A stretch of DNA of 13,758 bases, taken from positions 1 to 13,758 of the forward strand of contig NZ_ABZS01000019.1 in assembly GCF_000173615.1 (NCBI RefSeq). The letters run 5' to 3'. The position numbers and the translations under genes are program-made. Shown piece by piece: positions 13,716 to 13,758 of this stretch. Below the pieces are notes generated by a model. It saw only the letters and a list, made by a program, of their open reading frames with translations, was not told the DNA's origin and searched no databases. Source of the DNA: Sulfurihydrogenibium yellowstonense SS-5 (GTDB lineage Bacteria; Aquificota; Aquificia; Aquificales; Hydrogenothermaceae). The first letter of the stretch is position 1. Every line of letters begins with the position of its first letter.

Positions 13716-13758
13716 ATATATACGTCGGGTGAGAAATTCATCAAAAACAAGAGATTCT
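13716..13758 (+). repeat. Dispersed hairpin repeat, left end of a further copy cut by the window edge
   Basis: ATATATACGTCGGGTGAGAA, then ATTCATCAAAAACAAGAGATT, aligns with the left end of the 8309 copy through to the start of its A arm. The copy runs off the window. Confidence 0.7.

Noticed and set aside
13511..13750. Open frame of 79 codons on the minus strand at the right edge
   Set aside because: Antisense to the recognisable IS110 C-terminal remnant and to the hairpin repeat; no Shine-Dalgarno and no recognisable motif.

Overview
The window looks like a piece of chromosome from a low-GC thermophilic bacterium of the Aquificota, probably a Sulfurihydrogenibium-like member of the Hydrogenothermaceae. 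The reasons are the Lys/Glu/Ile-rich proteins, the AT-rich DNA, the microaerobic bd oxidase and the gene mix. This is inference from style; no rRNA or other phylogenetic marker is present.

Layout. 1-436 is the left end of an IS110-family insertion sequence on the minus strand. It holds a truncated transposase start and the non-coding leader where a bridge (seek) RNA is expected. 437-563 is the remainder of a dispersed hairpin repeat (MITE/REP-like) that this IS split. 772-1236 (minus) encodes a NifX-like protein with a His-rich tail. It is divergent from cydA-cydB (1444-4018), and the shared intergenic region holds three related palindromes and an FNR-type site. An aldehyde dehydrogenase gene stands alone at 4407-5834. 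glnB-glnA (6214-8021) follows, with three NtrC-like sites and a sigma54-like promoter upstream and a strong terminator at the end. 8537-12876 is a tight five-gene operon: RNase G, BamD-like lipoprotein, RsfS, glutamate racemase and an RluA-family pseudouridine synthase. 12985-13627 is a second IS110 copy, badly decayed, inserted in another copy of the same hairpin repeat. A further repeat copy starts at the right edge.

How the genes work together. CydAB is a high-affinity terminal quinol oxidase. GlnB and GlnA sense nitrogen status and assimilate ammonium. The rng operon combines RNA decay, outer-membrane assembly, ribosome silencing, peptidoglycan precursor supply and rRNA modification. These housekeeping genes are ordinary; the intergenic DNA is the unusual part.

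Main discovery candidate. The left IS110 leader folds into two stem/internal-loop/hairpin modules. The first loop spells the repeat hairpin sequence GTCATTCTGAGC, and the second loop spells the two ends of the element itself. The observed insertion junctions equal the product predicted by exchange within a shared CAT. An empty copy of the target lies at 8339-8366, so the guide, donor ends, occupied sites and empty site can all be read within this one window.
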